64,000 nucleotides of DNA from Paraburkholderia dilworthii (GTDB lineage: Bacteria > Pseudomonadota > Gammaproteobacteria > Burkholderiales > Burkholderiaceae): assembly GCF_000472525.1 (NCBI RefSeq), contig NZ_AWZT01000022.1, positions 240 through 64,239 of the forward strand, in the 5' to 3' direction. Below the pieces are notes generated by a model that saw nothing but the letters and a program-made list of their open reading frames with translations, searched no databases and had not been told where the DNA came from. Of the stretch, positions 36,681 to 45,887 are shown in pieces. Every line of letters starts with the position of its first letter. Position 1 is the first letter of the stretch. Made by a program: the position numbers and the translations under genes.

Positions 36681-37817
36681 ATGAATACCCAAGAGGCGAA
36701 GATCGTCCTCGAGACAGCCTTGATCTGTGCGCAGGAGCCGTTAAAACTCGGCGATTTGCGCAAGCTCTTTGCCGACGGCGTGTCGGCAGACACCGTTAGG
36801 ACTCTGCTCGAAGACCTGAAACACGATTGGTCGGGGCGCGGTGTGGAGTTGGTCGGGCTGGCGTCGGGCTGGCGGTTTCAAAGCAAGCCCGCGATGCGCT
36901 CGTATCTGGATCGTCTGCATCCCGAGAAACCGCCGAAATACTCGCGCGCGGTGCTCGAAACGCTCGCGATCATTGCATATAGGCAACCGGTTACGCGCGG
37001 CGACATCGAGGAGATTCGCGGTGTGACCGTGAACACGCAAGTCGTGAAGCAGCTCGAGGATCGCGGCTGGATCGAGGTCATCGGGCATCGGGACGTGCCG
37101 GGACGTCCGGCGCTGTATGCGACCACGCGGCAGTTTCTCGACGACCTCGGTTTGCGGGCGCTGGACGAACTGCCGCCGCTCGCCGACCCGTCGGCGCAAT
37201 TGAACGCGGATCTACTCGGACAACACGCAATCGAGTTTTCCGACGCCGAAGCCGCGCAGGTACTTGCGTCGAATGAAGTGAACCCGGGCGACGCGCCTGA
37301 ACAGCCGGAGATAGCCGGCGCAGAAGCAACAAGCGGCGCGCAACGGGTGGCAGGAACAGAAATCGCTGCGCAACAGACTGAAGGGCGTGAAGTGCAGCAT
37401 GTCGAGGGTGTGCAGCGCGACGCTGCTGAACCGGTGGAAGCGGTGGCTGAGAGCACCGATAACCCCGGTAGCATTGAGAGCGTCGGCAGTCCCGAGACTG
37501 CTGAACACGTCGCGCCCGAATTCCAGTCAGCGCCGGAAGCGGCAGATGAACCAGACGGGGCGGCTTCGCAGACGCACACGGAAGCGCCAAACGTTGCACC
37601 GCTGTCCGGCGCCGCGCAGCCCGAAGTGAATCAAGATCCGGCCTCCCAGGCCGATCTGGCAATACCCGCGCACGGTTCGGGCGTACTCCGCGATACGGAG
37701 CACGCCGCCGAACCGAACCCGACCACGGCGGCGCGCGGCGATCACGAAGATCGTCGCGATGCTGCACAGGACGCAGGCATTCTGACCGACGACGAACCCG
37801 AGTCGCGCAGCGCCTGA
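36681..37817 (+). CDS. scpB: Segregation and condensation protein ScpB
   Basis: 378 residues. Residues 1-180 are the ScpB winged-helix pair: AKIVLETALICAQEPLKLGDLRKLF, KYSRAVLETLAIIAYRQPVTRGDIEEIRGV and IEVIGHRDVPGRPALYATT are diagnostic. ScpB binds ScpA as a dimer in the SMC condensin complex at chromosome segregation. The remaining 195 residues are a low-complexity acidic, Ala/Pro/Gln/Glu-rich tail absent from classic ScpB (about 200 residues), typical of the Burkholderia lineage. scpA is not next to it here. rluB follows 64 bp downstream. Confidence 0.93.
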   Translation: MNTQEAKIVLETALICAQEPLKLGDLRKLFADGVSADTVRTLLEDLKHDWSGRGVELVGLASGWRFQSKPAMRSYLDRLHPEKPPKYSRAVLETLAIIAYRQPVTRGDIEEIRGVTVNTQVVKQLEDRGWIEVIGHRDVPGRPALYATTRQFLDDLGLRALDELPPLADPSAQLNADLLGQHAIEFSDAEAAQVLASNEVNPGDAPEQPEIAGAEATSGAQRVAGTEIAAQQTEGREVQHVEGVQRDAAEPVEAVAESTDNPGSIESVGSPETAEHVAPEFQSAPEAADEPDGAASQTHTEAPNVAPLSGAAQPEVNQDPASQADLAIPAHGSGVLRDTEHAAEPNPTTAARGDHEDRRDAAQDAGILTDDEPESRSA

Positions 37818-37881
37818 CGTAACCGAACTTTTTTTGCCGCGCCCGCAACGGGCGCGCGCGACCTGACATTTTGAGGTTGTT

Positions 37882-39774
37882 TTGACACATACCCACGACA
37901 CCGATTCGTCCGAATCCGAGCGCGCCGTGCCGTCGGCGCGCGCTGACGAAACGCGCACCACGCAAGCGTCGGCAGGCGACAGCGAGCGCCCGGCGCAGAC
38001 CACGGAAGCAGACGGCGAGGACCGTCCGCGCCGCGGCCTGCGTCGCGGACCGCGCAGCCTGATTGCCCGGCGCCGCGCCGGCGCCAAGACGAAGGCGGCG
38101 GAAGGCGCGCCCGGACAGGCAGCGCCTGCTGTCGCCGAAGCTCCGCCGGACGGCGAAGTGGTGGCGAAGGTGCGCATACCGCGTAAAGAGGGGGGTGCGA
38201 AGGGGCAAGGGCCGCGACGCAATGCGGGCGGCCAAAAGCGCGAAGGCGCAGCACGCGAAGGCGCGCCGCGCGAGGGCGGCCCACGTGAAGCCGCTGGTCG
38301 CGAAGGCCAGCGGGAACGTCAGCCGCGCGCAGGCGCTCAGCGCCAGAATCGCCGCGGCGGCGAAGTGCCGGCGGCCACGGCAGGGGCCGACGCGACTCAG
38401 GACGACCTGTTCTCGTATGTCACGTCGCCTGCCTTCGACGCCGACAACAGCACGACGGGCGGCGTGCGCGCACCGATGCTGCGCCGAGGCAAGCCGGCCG
38501 CGCCCAAGCGCGTGCTTGCCGCCGACGACGACGCGCCGAAGCTTCACAAGGTGCTGGCTGAAGCCGGCATGGGTTCGCGCCGCGATATGGAAGAGTTGAT
38601 TGTCGCCGGCCGTGTGTCGGTGAACGGTGAGCCGGCTCACATCGGCCAGCGCATCATGCCGACCGACCAGGTGCGCATCAACGGCAAGCCGGTCAAGCGC
38701 AAGCTCGCCAACAAGCCGCCGCGCGTGTTGCTGTATCACAAACCGACCGGCGAAATCGTGAGTCATGCCGATCCGGAAGGGCGTCCGTCGGTGTTCGACA
38801 AGCTGCCGCCGATGAAAACCGCCAAGTGGCTCGCGGTCGGCCGCCTCGACTTCAATACCGAAGGTCTGCTGATGCTGACCACCTCCGGCGATCTGGCGAA
38901 CCGCTTCATGCATCCGCGCTACAGCGTCGAGCGTGAATATGCGGTGCGGGTCGTCGGCGAGCTGGCAGAAGGCATGCGTCAGAAGCTGCTGCACGGCGTC
39001 GAACTGGAGGACGGTCCGGCGAACTTCCTGCGTATCCGCGACGGCGGCGGCGAGGGCACCAATCACTGGTATCACGTCGCGCTCGCGGAAGGGCGTAATC
39101 GCGAAGTGCGCCGGATGTTCGAAGCCGCTGGCCTGATGGTCAGCCGCCTGATCCGCACGCGTCACGGCCCGATTTCGCTGCCGAAGGGCCTCAAGCGCGG
39201 CCGTTGGGAAGAACTCGAAGACAACCAGGTGCGCGCGCTGATGGCCTCGGTGGGACTCAAAGCGCCGAGCGAGGAGCGCGGCAGCCGCGGCTCCGCGCCG
39301 GAGCGCAAGCAGCCCGATCCGATGCAGACGTCGATGGGCTTCATCAGCCGCGAACCGGTGCTCATGTCGCATAGCCGCTTCGAACAGCAGCCGCGCGGCC
39401 AAGGCCGGCGCGGTGCGGCGGGCGGCGGGTTTGGCGGCGGTGCCGGCGCGGGGACGGGCTTTGGAGGCGGTTACGGCAATCGAGGCGCTGGCCGTGGCGC
39501 GGGCGGCTTTGGTGGCGCGGGCGGCGGCGCGGGTGGTCCGCGCGGTGGCCGTGACGTCGACGGCAATCGCGCGCCTTCCGGTGGCGCCAATCGCGCGGCG
39601 GATGGCGGTAAGCGTGCCGGCGGCAACGGCCCCAATCCGGGCGGCGGCAATCGTGCGCCGGGTGGCAATCGGCCGAATTCAGGCGGTGGCAATCGCACGG
39701 GTGGCGGCAACGCCAATCCCGGCGGTGCGAACCGTGGCGGCGGCGCACCTCGCGGCCGTTCGCGCGGGCGATAA
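37882..39774 (+). CDS. rluB: 23S rRNA pseudouridine synthase RluB with long tails
   Basis: 630 residues. N-terminal 200 residues are charged and disordered; S4 domain (about 215-275, KLHKVLAEAGMGSRRDMEEL, AGRVSVNGEPAHIGQRI); RsuA/RluB catalytic domain with GRLDFNTEGLLMLTTSGDLANRF (Asp323) and REVRRMFEA. The last 120 residues are an RGG/Gly-rich tail. It makes pseudouridine in helix 89-90 region of 23S rRNA. The frame's first codon is TTG at 37882; no in-frame ATG gives a complete N-terminus, but the disordered N-terminus makes the exact start uncertain. Pairs with scpB as in many bacteria. Confidence 0.9.
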   Translation: MTHTHDTDSSESERAVPSARADETRTTQASAGDSERPAQTTEADGEDRPRRGLRRGPRSLIARRRAGAKTKAAEGAPGQAAPAVAEAPPDGEVVAKVRIPRKEGGAKGQGPRRNAGGQKREGAAREGAPREGGPREAAGREGQRERQPRAGAQRQNRRGGEVPAATAGADATQDDLFSYVTSPAFDADNSTTGGVRAPMLRRGKPAAPKRVLAADDDAPKLHKVLAEAGMGSRRDMEELIVAGRVSVNGEPAHIGQRIMPTDQVRINGKPVKRKLANKPPRVLLYHKPTGEIVSHADPEGRPSVFDKLPPMKTAKWLAVGRLDFNTEGLLMLTTSGDLANRFMHPRYSVEREYAVRVVGELAEGMRQKLLHGVELEDGPANFLRIRDGGGEGTNHWYHVALAEGRNREVRRMFEAAGLMVSRLIRTRHGPISLPKGLKRGRWEELEDNQVRALMASVGLKAPSEERGSRGSAPERKQPDPMQTSMGFISREPVLMSHSRFEQQPRGQGRRGAAGGGFGGGAGAGTGFGGGYGNRGAGRGAGGFGGAGGGAGGPRGGRDVDGNRAPSGGANRAADGGKRAGGNGPNPGGGNRAPGGNRPNSGGGNRTGGGNANPGGANRGGGAPRGRSRGR

Positions 39775-40039
39775 TCGCTAGCATGATGGCGCTTAGGGAT
39801 CGCGTTTAAAGCACGACGAGCGCTTGCGAGCCACGTTCTAACGAGGAGCCGCAACGGTCGCCGGCATGAGCCGGTCGGCGGGCGTCCTTGCGTTGGCAAG
39901 CTACATATGAAGGCTGCGCGGGCGGAAGTAGGGGCAGGTCACTCTGCCCCCGCCTTGCAATAGCCGGGAAGCGCCGCCATATCGTCCAAAGATTCCCATG
40001 AAATCAAGCGGAAATGCGCTTGGCGCGGCGTTCTGCGGT

Positions 40040-40068
40040 TTGCGTTTGTCCTGAAAAATGGCTACAAT
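40040..40068 (+). promoter_or_regulatory. Candidate promoter of the rimP-nusA-infB operon
   Basis: TTGCGT (40040-40045), a 17-base spacer and TACAAT (40063-40068, one mismatch to TATAAT) with an extended ATGGC before the -10. Transcription would start near 40075, well before the leader hairpin. Confidence 0.6.
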
Positions 40069-40132
40069 CGCGAAGTCGCTGGGCGTGCGGCTTTTTATGT
40101 GCGGCTCAGGTGCGACCACCGGTAATAAGATG

Positions 40133-40158
40133 ATGGGCGTTTAGCCCATTTTTTTTTG
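40133..40158 (+). terminator. Leader terminator / attenuator before rimP
   Basis: ATGGGC, loop GTTTA, GCCCAT followed by nine or ten T residues (to about 40158). It lies about 65-75 bases after the predicted start site and 125 bases before the rimP start, so it would end a short leader RNA unless read through. Confidence 0.75.
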
Positions 40159-40283
40159 CCGCTAAGTTCATCGTGGTTCGTCATCTCGGGTAGCACGAAC
40201 GTGCGCCGGCCAGGCGCGCGGCCCGCATTGGTTGTTTGCAGAACAAGCGGCAGGCTCGCTGCGCGAACATCTAAGAGGGCACT

Positions 40284-40742
40284 GTGCAACTGACGGAACT
40301 GATTGAAACCACGGTCGTGGGACTCGGCTACGAGCTCGTCGATCTCGAGCGCACCGGGCGCGGCATGCTGTGTATTTATATCGACCAGCCGGCCGGCATC
40401 GCGATCGAAGACTGCGAGAAAGTCACGCGTCAGCTCCAGCACGTACTGACGGTCGAAAATATCGATTATGAGCGACTCGAAGTATCGTCGCCGGGGCTCG
40501 ACCGTCCGCTGAAAAAACTGGCGGATTTTGAACGCTTTGCAGGCAGCGAAGTGGTAATCACATTGAAAAAGCCATTGGACGGACGGAAATCGTACCGGGG
40601 TATTTTGCATGCTCCGCAAGGCGAGACCATCGGTCTGGAATTTGAAGGGAAGGAAGGCGCCGCGATGCTCGATTTCACGCTCGCGGACATGGACAAAGCA
40701 CGCCTCGTTCCGAAAGTTGACTTTAGGAGCCGCAAACAATGA
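40284..40742 (+). CDS. rimP: Ribosome maturation factor RimP
   Basis: 152 residues. The RimP fold is seen in TVVGLGYELVDLERTGRGMLCIYIDQ, then GIAIEDCEKVTRQLQHVL and YERLEVSSPGLDRPLKK, the family signature. RimP assists assembly of the 30S subunit. GTG start at 40284 with GAGGG upstream. Its TGA overlaps the nusA ATG (ATGA), so translation is coupled. Confidence 0.95.
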   Translation: MQLTELIETTVVGLGYELVDLERTGRGMLCIYIDQPAGIAIEDCEKVTRQLQHVLTVENIDYERLEVSSPGLDRPLKKLADFERFAGSEVVITLKKPLDGRKSYRGILHAPQGETIGLEFEGKEGAAMLDFTLADMDKARLVPKVDFRSRKQ

Positions 40743-42214
40743 GTCGCGAAGTGTTGATGCTGGTGGATGCGCTGGCACGCGAGAAGAACGTCGATAAAGA
40801 CGTGGTATTTGCCGCGCTCGAAGCGGCTCTCGCTTCGGCCTCCAAGAAACTCTTCGAAGAAGACGCGGATATTCGCGTCCATATCGACCGTGAAAGCGGC
40901 GAGCACGAAACGTTTCGCCGCTGGAAAGTGGTGCCGGACGAAGCCGGTCTGCAGGAACCGGATCAGGAAATCCTGCTGTTCGAAGCACGCGAGCAGAAGC
41001 CCGAAATCCAGCTCGACGAATACATCGAAGAACCGGTGCCGTCGATCGAATTCGGCCGTATCGGCGCGCAGGCCGCCAAGCAGGTGATCCTGCAGAAGGT
41101 GCGCGACGCCGAGCGCGAGCAGATTCTGAACGACTTCCTCGAGCGCGGCGAGCACATCATGACCGGCTCGGTGAAGCGTCTGGACAAGGGCAACTTCATC
41201 GTCGAAACCGGCCGGGTCGAAGCACTGCTGCGCCGCGATCAGTTGATTCCGAAGGAAAACCTGCGCGTGGGCGACCGCGTGCGCGCCTATATTGCAAAGG
41301 TTGATCGCACCGCACGTGGTCCGCAGATCGAACTGTCGCGTACGGCGCCCGAATTCCTGATGAAGCTGTTCGAAATGGAAGTGCCGGAAATCGAACAGGG
41401 CCTGCTGGAAATCAAGGCGGCGGCGCGCGATCCCGGCGTGCGCGCCAAAATCGGCGTGGTCGCTTATGACAAGCGTATCGATCCGATCGGCACCTGCGTT
41501 GGCATTCGCGGTTCGCGCGTGCAGGCGGTGCGTAACGAGCTCGGTGGCGAAAACGTCGACATCGTGCTATGGTCGGAGGATCCCGCTCAGTTCGTGATCG
41601 GCGCGCTCGCGCCGGCAGCCGTCCAATCGATCGTCGTCGACGAAGAAAAGCATTCGATGGACGTCGTCGTGGACGAAAACGAACTGGCGGTCGCGATCGG
41701 CCGCAGCGGCCAGAACGTGCGTCTTGCCAGCGAACTCACCGGCTGGCAGATCAACATCATGACGCCGGACGAATCTGCGCAAAAGCAGAATCAGGAACGC
41801 GGCGTTCTGCGCGACCTGTTCATGGCGCGTCTCGATGTCGACGAGGAAGTCGCTGACATCCTGATCGACGAAGGCTTTACGAGCCTCGAAGAGATTGCCT
41901 ATGTGCCGCTCAACGAAATGCTCGAAATCGAAGCGTTCGACGAAGACACCGTCCACGAACTGCGTAACCGCTCGCGCGACGCGTTGTTGACACAGGCGAT
42001 CGCGAACGAAGAAAAGGTCGAAAATGTAGCGCTCGACCTGAAGAGCCTGGACGGCATGGACGCCGACCTGCTCGCGAAGCTGGCCGAACATCAGATCCAG
42101 ACGCGCGACGAACTCGCCGAGCTGGCTGTGGATGAACTGGTCGAAATGACCGGAATGGAAGAGGATGCCGCTAAGGCGTTGATCATGAAAGCACGTGAAC
42201 ATTGGTTCCAGTGA
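40739..42214 (+). CDS. nusA: Transcription termination/antitermination protein NusA
   Basis: 491 residues. N-terminal RNA-polymerase-binding domain (1-135, MSREVLMLVDALAREKNVDKDVVFAALEAAL), S1 domain with EHIMTGSVKRLDKGNFIVETG, two KH domains (GTCVGIRGSRVQAVRNELGGENVDIV; GRSGQNVRLASELTGWQINI), then two C-terminal acidic helical AR repeats typical of proteobacterial NusA (about 350-490). It controls pausing, termination and antitermination. It follows rimP with an ATGA overlap and precedes infB by 94 bp. Confidence 0.97.
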   Translation: MSREVLMLVDALAREKNVDKDVVFAALEAALASASKKLFEEDADIRVHIDRESGEHETFRRWKVVPDEAGLQEPDQEILLFEAREQKPEIQLDEYIEEPVPSIEFGRIGAQAAKQVILQKVRDAEREQILNDFLERGEHIMTGSVKRLDKGNFIVETGRVEALLRRDQLIPKENLRVGDRVRAYIAKVDRTARGPQIELSRTAPEFLMKLFEMEVPEIEQGLLEIKAAARDPGVRAKIGVVAYDKRIDPIGTCVGIRGSRVQAVRNELGGENVDIVLWSEDPAQFVIGALAPAAVQSIVVDEEKHSMDVVVDENELAVAIGRSGQNVRLASELTGWQINIMTPDESAQKQNQERGVLRDLFMARLDVDEEVADILIDEGFTSLEEIAYVPLNEMLEIEAFDEDTVHELRNRSRDALLTQAIANEEKVENVALDLKSLDGMDADLLAKLAEHQIQTRDELAELAVDELVEMTGMEEDAAKALIMKAREHWFQ

Positions 42215-42242
42215 GAAATGACCATGGCGCACTAAATTGAAC

Positions 42243-42258
42243 GCGGCCGTCAGGCCGC
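42243..42258 (+). repeat. Hairpin between nusA and infB
   Basis: GCGGCC, loop GTCA, GGCCGC without a T-run. It may stabilise mRNA ends or pause polymerase between the two coupled genes. Confidence 0.5.
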
Positions 42259-42308
42259 ATGACCCGATGCTAACCGCAAGGAATCGGTCCTTGCATTAAG
42301 AGGAATGA

Positions 42309-45248
42309 ATGGCGAGTAACAACGTAGCCCAATTTGCCGCGGAACTGAAAATGCCTGCAGGCGTGCTGCTCGAGCAGCTGCAGGCGGCAGGCGTCACAAA
42401 AGCGAGCGAAGCCGACTCCTTGTCCGAAACGGACAAGGCGCGTCTGCTCGACCACTTGCGCAAGTCTCACGGCTCGACTGATGCAGACAAGCGCAAGATC
42501 ACGCTGACGAAACGGCATACGTCGGAGATCAAGCAGTCCGATGCGACGGGCAAAGCTCGCACCATTCAGGTCGAGGTGCGTAAGAAGCGTACCTTCGTCC
42601 GCCGCGACGAAACCTCCGCTGATGGCGGAGATGCATCGAATCATGTGGTCGAGGCCGCCGAAGTCGACGAGCTCGAACTCCAGCGCCGTGAAGAGCAAGC
42701 TCGCCACGAAGCCGAGCTGCTCGAGAAGCAGGCTCAGGAACTGAAGGCTCGCCAGGAGCAACTCGAACGCGAAGAGGCCGAACGTCAGGCGCGCGAGCAG
42801 GCTGCGGAAGCCGAACGTCGTCGCGCGGAAGAAGACGCGGCGAAGAAGCGTGCTGCGGCCGAGGCCGCAGTTCGCGAGAAGGCCCAGCCGGCACCCCAAG
42901 TCGCGAAGGCTGAAACGGCGCCTGCCAAGGCAGCAGAGCCGGTGGTCGCGAAAGACACCGAGCAGGACGACGAGCGCGCTGCAGCGGAACGCGCGGCGCA
43001 ACGCGAAGCGGCAAAGAAGGCGGAAGACGCTGCGCGTCAGGCTGCCGAGAAGGCGCGTGCCGAACAGGAAGAAATCGCCAAGCGCCGTGCGGCGGCTGAA
43101 GCCGAAGCGCGCGCGATTCGCGAAATGATGAACACGCCGCGCAAGGCGCAGGTGAAGGCGCCGGAACCGGCACCGAAGCCCGCTGAGCCGGCCAAGGCCG
43201 CGGAAGCGAAGGGCACGCTGCACAAGCCGGCGCGTCCGGCTGGCGAAGCTCCGGCGCGTCCGGCAGCCCGGAAGCCGGCTGCGGCCGCTCCGGCTGCTAC
43301 GACCACGCCCTCCGTCGGCGACAAGAAGAAGCCGGGCGGCAAGGGCGGCTGGCAGGACGACGCAGCCAAACGCCGCGGTATCAAGACGCGCGGCGATACG
43401 AGCGGCGGCGTCGACCGCGGCTGGCGCGGCGGCCCGAAGGGTCGCGGCAAGCATCAGGACCAGAACACTACGTTCCAGGCGCCGACCGAACCGATCGTGC
43501 GTGAAGTGCACGTGCCGGAAACCATCACCGTCGCCGATCTGGCGCACAAGATGGCGGTGAAGGCGTCGGAAGTCATCAAGTCGATGATGAAGCTCGGCCA
43601 GATGGTCACGATCAACCAGATGCTGGACCAGGAAACGGCGATGATCATCGTCGAGGAACTGGGCCATCACGCGGTTGCGGCCAAGCTGGACGATCCGGAA
43701 GCCATGCTCGTCGAAGGCGAAGTGTCGGACGCAGAGGCATTGCCGCGTCCGCCGGTCGTCACGGTCATGGGTCACGTCGACCACGGCAAGACGTCGCTGC
43801 TCGACTACATCCGCCGCGCGAAGGTTGCAGCAGGCGAAGCGGGCGGCATTACGCAGCACATCGGCGCTTACCACGTCGAAACGCCGCGCGGCGTGATCAC
43901 GTTCCTCGACACGCCGGGTCACGAGGCCTTCACGGCCATGCGTGCCCGCGGTGCGAAGGCAACGGACATCGTCATTCTGGTGGTCGCAGCCGACGACGGC
44001 GTCATGCCGCAAACGAAGGAAGCGATCGCCCATGCGAAGGCAGGCGGCGTGCCGCTCGTCGTCGCGATCAACAAGATCGACAAGCCGGATGCGAATCCGG
44101 ACCGCGTGAAGCAGGAACTCGTCGCGGAAGGCGTCGTACCGGAAGAATACGGTGGCGATTCGCCGTTCGTGTCGGTGTCGGCAAAGACCGGCGCGGGCAT
44201 CGACGACCTGCTGGAAAACGTGCTGCTGCAAGCCGAAGTGCTGGAATTGAAGGCGCCGATCGAAGCACCGGCCAAGGGCCTCGTTATCGAAGCGAAGCTC
44301 GACAAGGGTAAGGGTCCGGTTGCAACGATCCTGGTCCAGTCGGGTACGTTGAACCGCGGCGACGTGGTGCTGGCCGGTAGCGCTTACGGTCGCGTGCGAG
44401 CCATGCTGGACGAAACCGGCAAGCCGACCAAGTCCGCTGGCCCGTCGATCCCGGTAGAAATTCAGGGTCTGTCGGAAGTCCCGCAAGCAGGCGAGGAAGT
44501 CATCGTCATGCCGGACGACCGTAAGGCGCGCGAAGTCGCGCTGTTCCGTCAAGGCAAGTTCCGCGACGTCAAGCTGGCCAAGCAACAGGCCGCGAAGCTC
44601 GAGAACATGCTGGAGCAGATGGGCGAAGGCGAAGTGCAGTACATGCCGCTCATCGTCAAGGCCGACGTGCAGGGCTCGCAGGAGGCGTTGGTGCAGTCGC
44701 TGCTCAAGCTTTCCACCGACGAAGTGCGCGTGCAGATCGTGCACGGCGCCGTGGGCGGTATCAGCGAGTCCGACGTCAACCTGGCAACGGCTTCGAAGGC
44801 GGTCATCATCGGCTTCAACACCCGTGCGGACGCACAGGCTCGCAAGCTGGCGGAATCGAACGGCGTCGACATTCGCTACTACAACATCATCTATGACGCA
44901 GTGGATGAGGTGAAGGCCGCGATGTCGGGCATGCTGGCTCCGGAGAAGCGCGAAGTCGTCACAGGCACGGTCGAAGTGCGCCAGGTCTTCAAGGTGCCGA
45001 AAATCGGCGCGGTGGCCGGCTGTATGGTCACGGACGGTTTCGTCAAGCGCTCGTCGTCGGTGCGCGTGCTGCGCAACAACGTCGTCATCTTTACGGGCGA
45101 GCTCGATTCGCTCAAGCGCTTCAAGGACGACGTGAAGGAAGTCCGCCAGGGCTTCGAGTGCGGTATGTCGATCAAGAACTTCAACGACATCGTCGAAGGC
45201 GATCAGTTCGAAGTCTTCGAGGTCACCGAAGTCGCGCGTACGCTGTAA
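42309..45248 (+). CDS. infB: Translation initiation factor IF-2
   Basis: 979 residues. N-terminal IF2_N domain (VAQFAAELKMPAGVLLEQLQAAGV), a long charged Ala/Glu/Arg coiled-coil region (about 115-395), then the core: PRPPVVTVMGHVDHGKTSLLDYIRRA (G1), DTPGHEAFTAMRARGA (G3), NKIDKPDANPDRVKQEL (G4), elongation-factor-like domains II-IV ending FKDDVKEVRQGFECGMSIKNF. IF-2 brings fMet-tRNA to the ribosome. ATG at 42309 after GAGGA. Long complementary-strand frames (for example 42270-45413) are composition shadows. Confidence 0.97.
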   Translation: MASNNVAQFAAELKMPAGVLLEQLQAAGVTKASEADSLSETDKARLLDHLRKSHGSTDADKRKITLTKRHTSEIKQSDATGKARTIQVEVRKKRTFVRRDETSADGGDASNHVVEAAEVDELELQRREEQARHEAELLEKQAQELKARQEQLEREEAERQAREQAAEAERRRAEEDAAKKRAAAEAAVREKAQPAPQVAKAETAPAKAAEPVVAKDTEQDDERAAAERAAQREAAKKAEDAARQAAEKARAEQEEIAKRRAAAEAEARAIREMMNTPRKAQVKAPEPAPKPAEPAKAAEAKGTLHKPARPAGEAPARPAARKPAAAAPAATTTPSVGDKKKPGGKGGWQDDAAKRRGIKTRGDTSGGVDRGWRGGPKGRGKHQDQNTTFQAPTEPIVREVHVPETITVADLAHKMAVKASEVIKSMMKLGQMVTINQMLDQETAMIIVEELGHHAVAAKLDDPEAMLVEGEVSDAEALPRPPVVTVMGHVDHGKTSLLDYIRRAKVAAGEAGGITQHIGAYHVETPRGVITFLDTPGHEAFTAMRARGAKATDIVILVVAADDGVMPQTKEAIAHAKAGGVPLVVAINKIDKPDANPDRVKQELVAEGVVPEEYGGDSPFVSVSAKTGAGIDDLLENVLLQAEVLELKAPIEAPAKGLVIEAKLDKGKGPVATILVQSGTLNRGDVVLAGSAYGRVRAMLDETGKPTKSAGPSIPVEIQGLSEVPQAGEEVIVMPDDRKAREVALFRQGKFRDVKLAKQQAAKLENMLEQMGEGEVQYMPLIVKADVQGSQEALVQSLLKLSTDEVRVQIVHGAVGGISESDVNLATASKAVIIGFNTRADAQARKLAESNGVDIRYYNIIYDAVDEVKAAMSGMLAPEKREVVTGTVEVRQVFKVPKIGAVAGCMVTDGFVKRSSSVRVLRNNVVIFTGELDSLKRFKDDVKEVRQGFECGMSIKNFNDIVEGDQFEVFEVTEVARTL

Positions 45249-45268
45249 TTCACGCGGCACGGTTCCAG

Positions 45269-45309
45269 GGGCGGAGCGGGCATCAACGCCCGCTCCGCCC
45301 GTTGTTTTT
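45269..45309 (+). terminator. Strong intrinsic terminator after infB
   Basis: GGGCGGAGCGGGC (45269-45281), loop ATCAAC, and its exact complement (45288-45300), then GTTGTTTTT. It lies between infB and rbfA, which belong to the same gene cluster, so it may set partial read-through. Confidence 0.85.
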
Positions 45310-45421
45310 GGGCCTGCCGTTTCGCGCGCCCGCGGCCGTCGCGCCGCGCGCATGCCGCGATCTTTTTGAACCTCGCGGCCCGCGACCTTTTTGCATCCGT
45401 CAGATCGGATCACACAACACC

Positions 45422-45787
45422 ATGCCTAAAAAACGTTCTTCACCCAATCGCAACGTTCAGATCGCCGATCAGATCCAGCGCGATCTGTCGGAGCTACTGC
45501 GCGAGGTCAAGGATCCGCGCATCGGCATCGTCACGATTCAAAGCGTCGAACTGACGCCGGACTACGCGCACGCAAAGGTCTATTTCACGACATTGACCGG
45601 CGACCCGCAGCAGACGCTCGCGGCGCTCACGCATGCGGCCGGCCATCTGCACAATCAGCTATTCAAACGCCTGCATATTCACACGGTGCCGACGCTGCAT
45701 TTCCATTACGACCAGACGATCGAGCGCGCCGTCGAAATGTCGCGTCTGATCGACGAGGCGAACGCGAATCGAGCGAAAGACGACTGA
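45422..45787 (+). CDS. rbfA: Ribosome-binding factor A RbfA
   Basis: 121 residues. RSSPNRNVQIADQIQRDLSELLREVKDPRIGIVTIQSVELTPDYAHAKVYFTTL is the KH-like core of RbfA; the Glu-Leu/Arg-rich start and a short acidic tail follow. It binds the 30S subunit at late maturation and cold shock. ATG at 45422; a frame from 45158 would run into infB in another reading and is not used. It follows the infB terminator by about 110 bp. Confidence 0.95.
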   Translation: MPKKRSSPNRNVQIADQIQRDLSELLREVKDPRIGIVTIQSVELTPDYAHAKVYFTTLTGDPQQTLAALTHAAGHLHNQLFKRLHIHTVPTLHFHYDQTIERAVEMSRLIDEANANRAKDD

Positions 45788-45887
45788 CTAAGCGCAGTCG
45801 GCCCACGCGACACGAGCCGCGCTGCAACCGCCGGGTCGTAGCGCGCTCGATGCTGTTCCGGATTCCATAGAAAACCCGTCTTCCGAC

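Larger units (their letters stand above)
39775..40283. other. 509-bp leader region before the rimP operon
   Basis: Contains the promoter at 40040-40068 and the leader hairpin at 40133-40158; no protein gene is supported. In enterobacteria this operon starts with the initiator tRNA gene metY; I see no tRNA cloverleaf or CCA end here. Confidence 0.6.

Noticed and set aside
39775..40283. metY initiator tRNA gene expected at the head of a rimP operon
   Set aside because: No cloverleaf, anticodon arm or CCA end was found; the operon appears to lack it here.
42270..45413. Long antisense frames opposite infB, recB (20613-23270) and lpd (61503-63830)
   Set aside because: They are composition shadows of GC-rich genes: no ribosome binding sites, no homology-like motifs, full overlap with well-supported genes.
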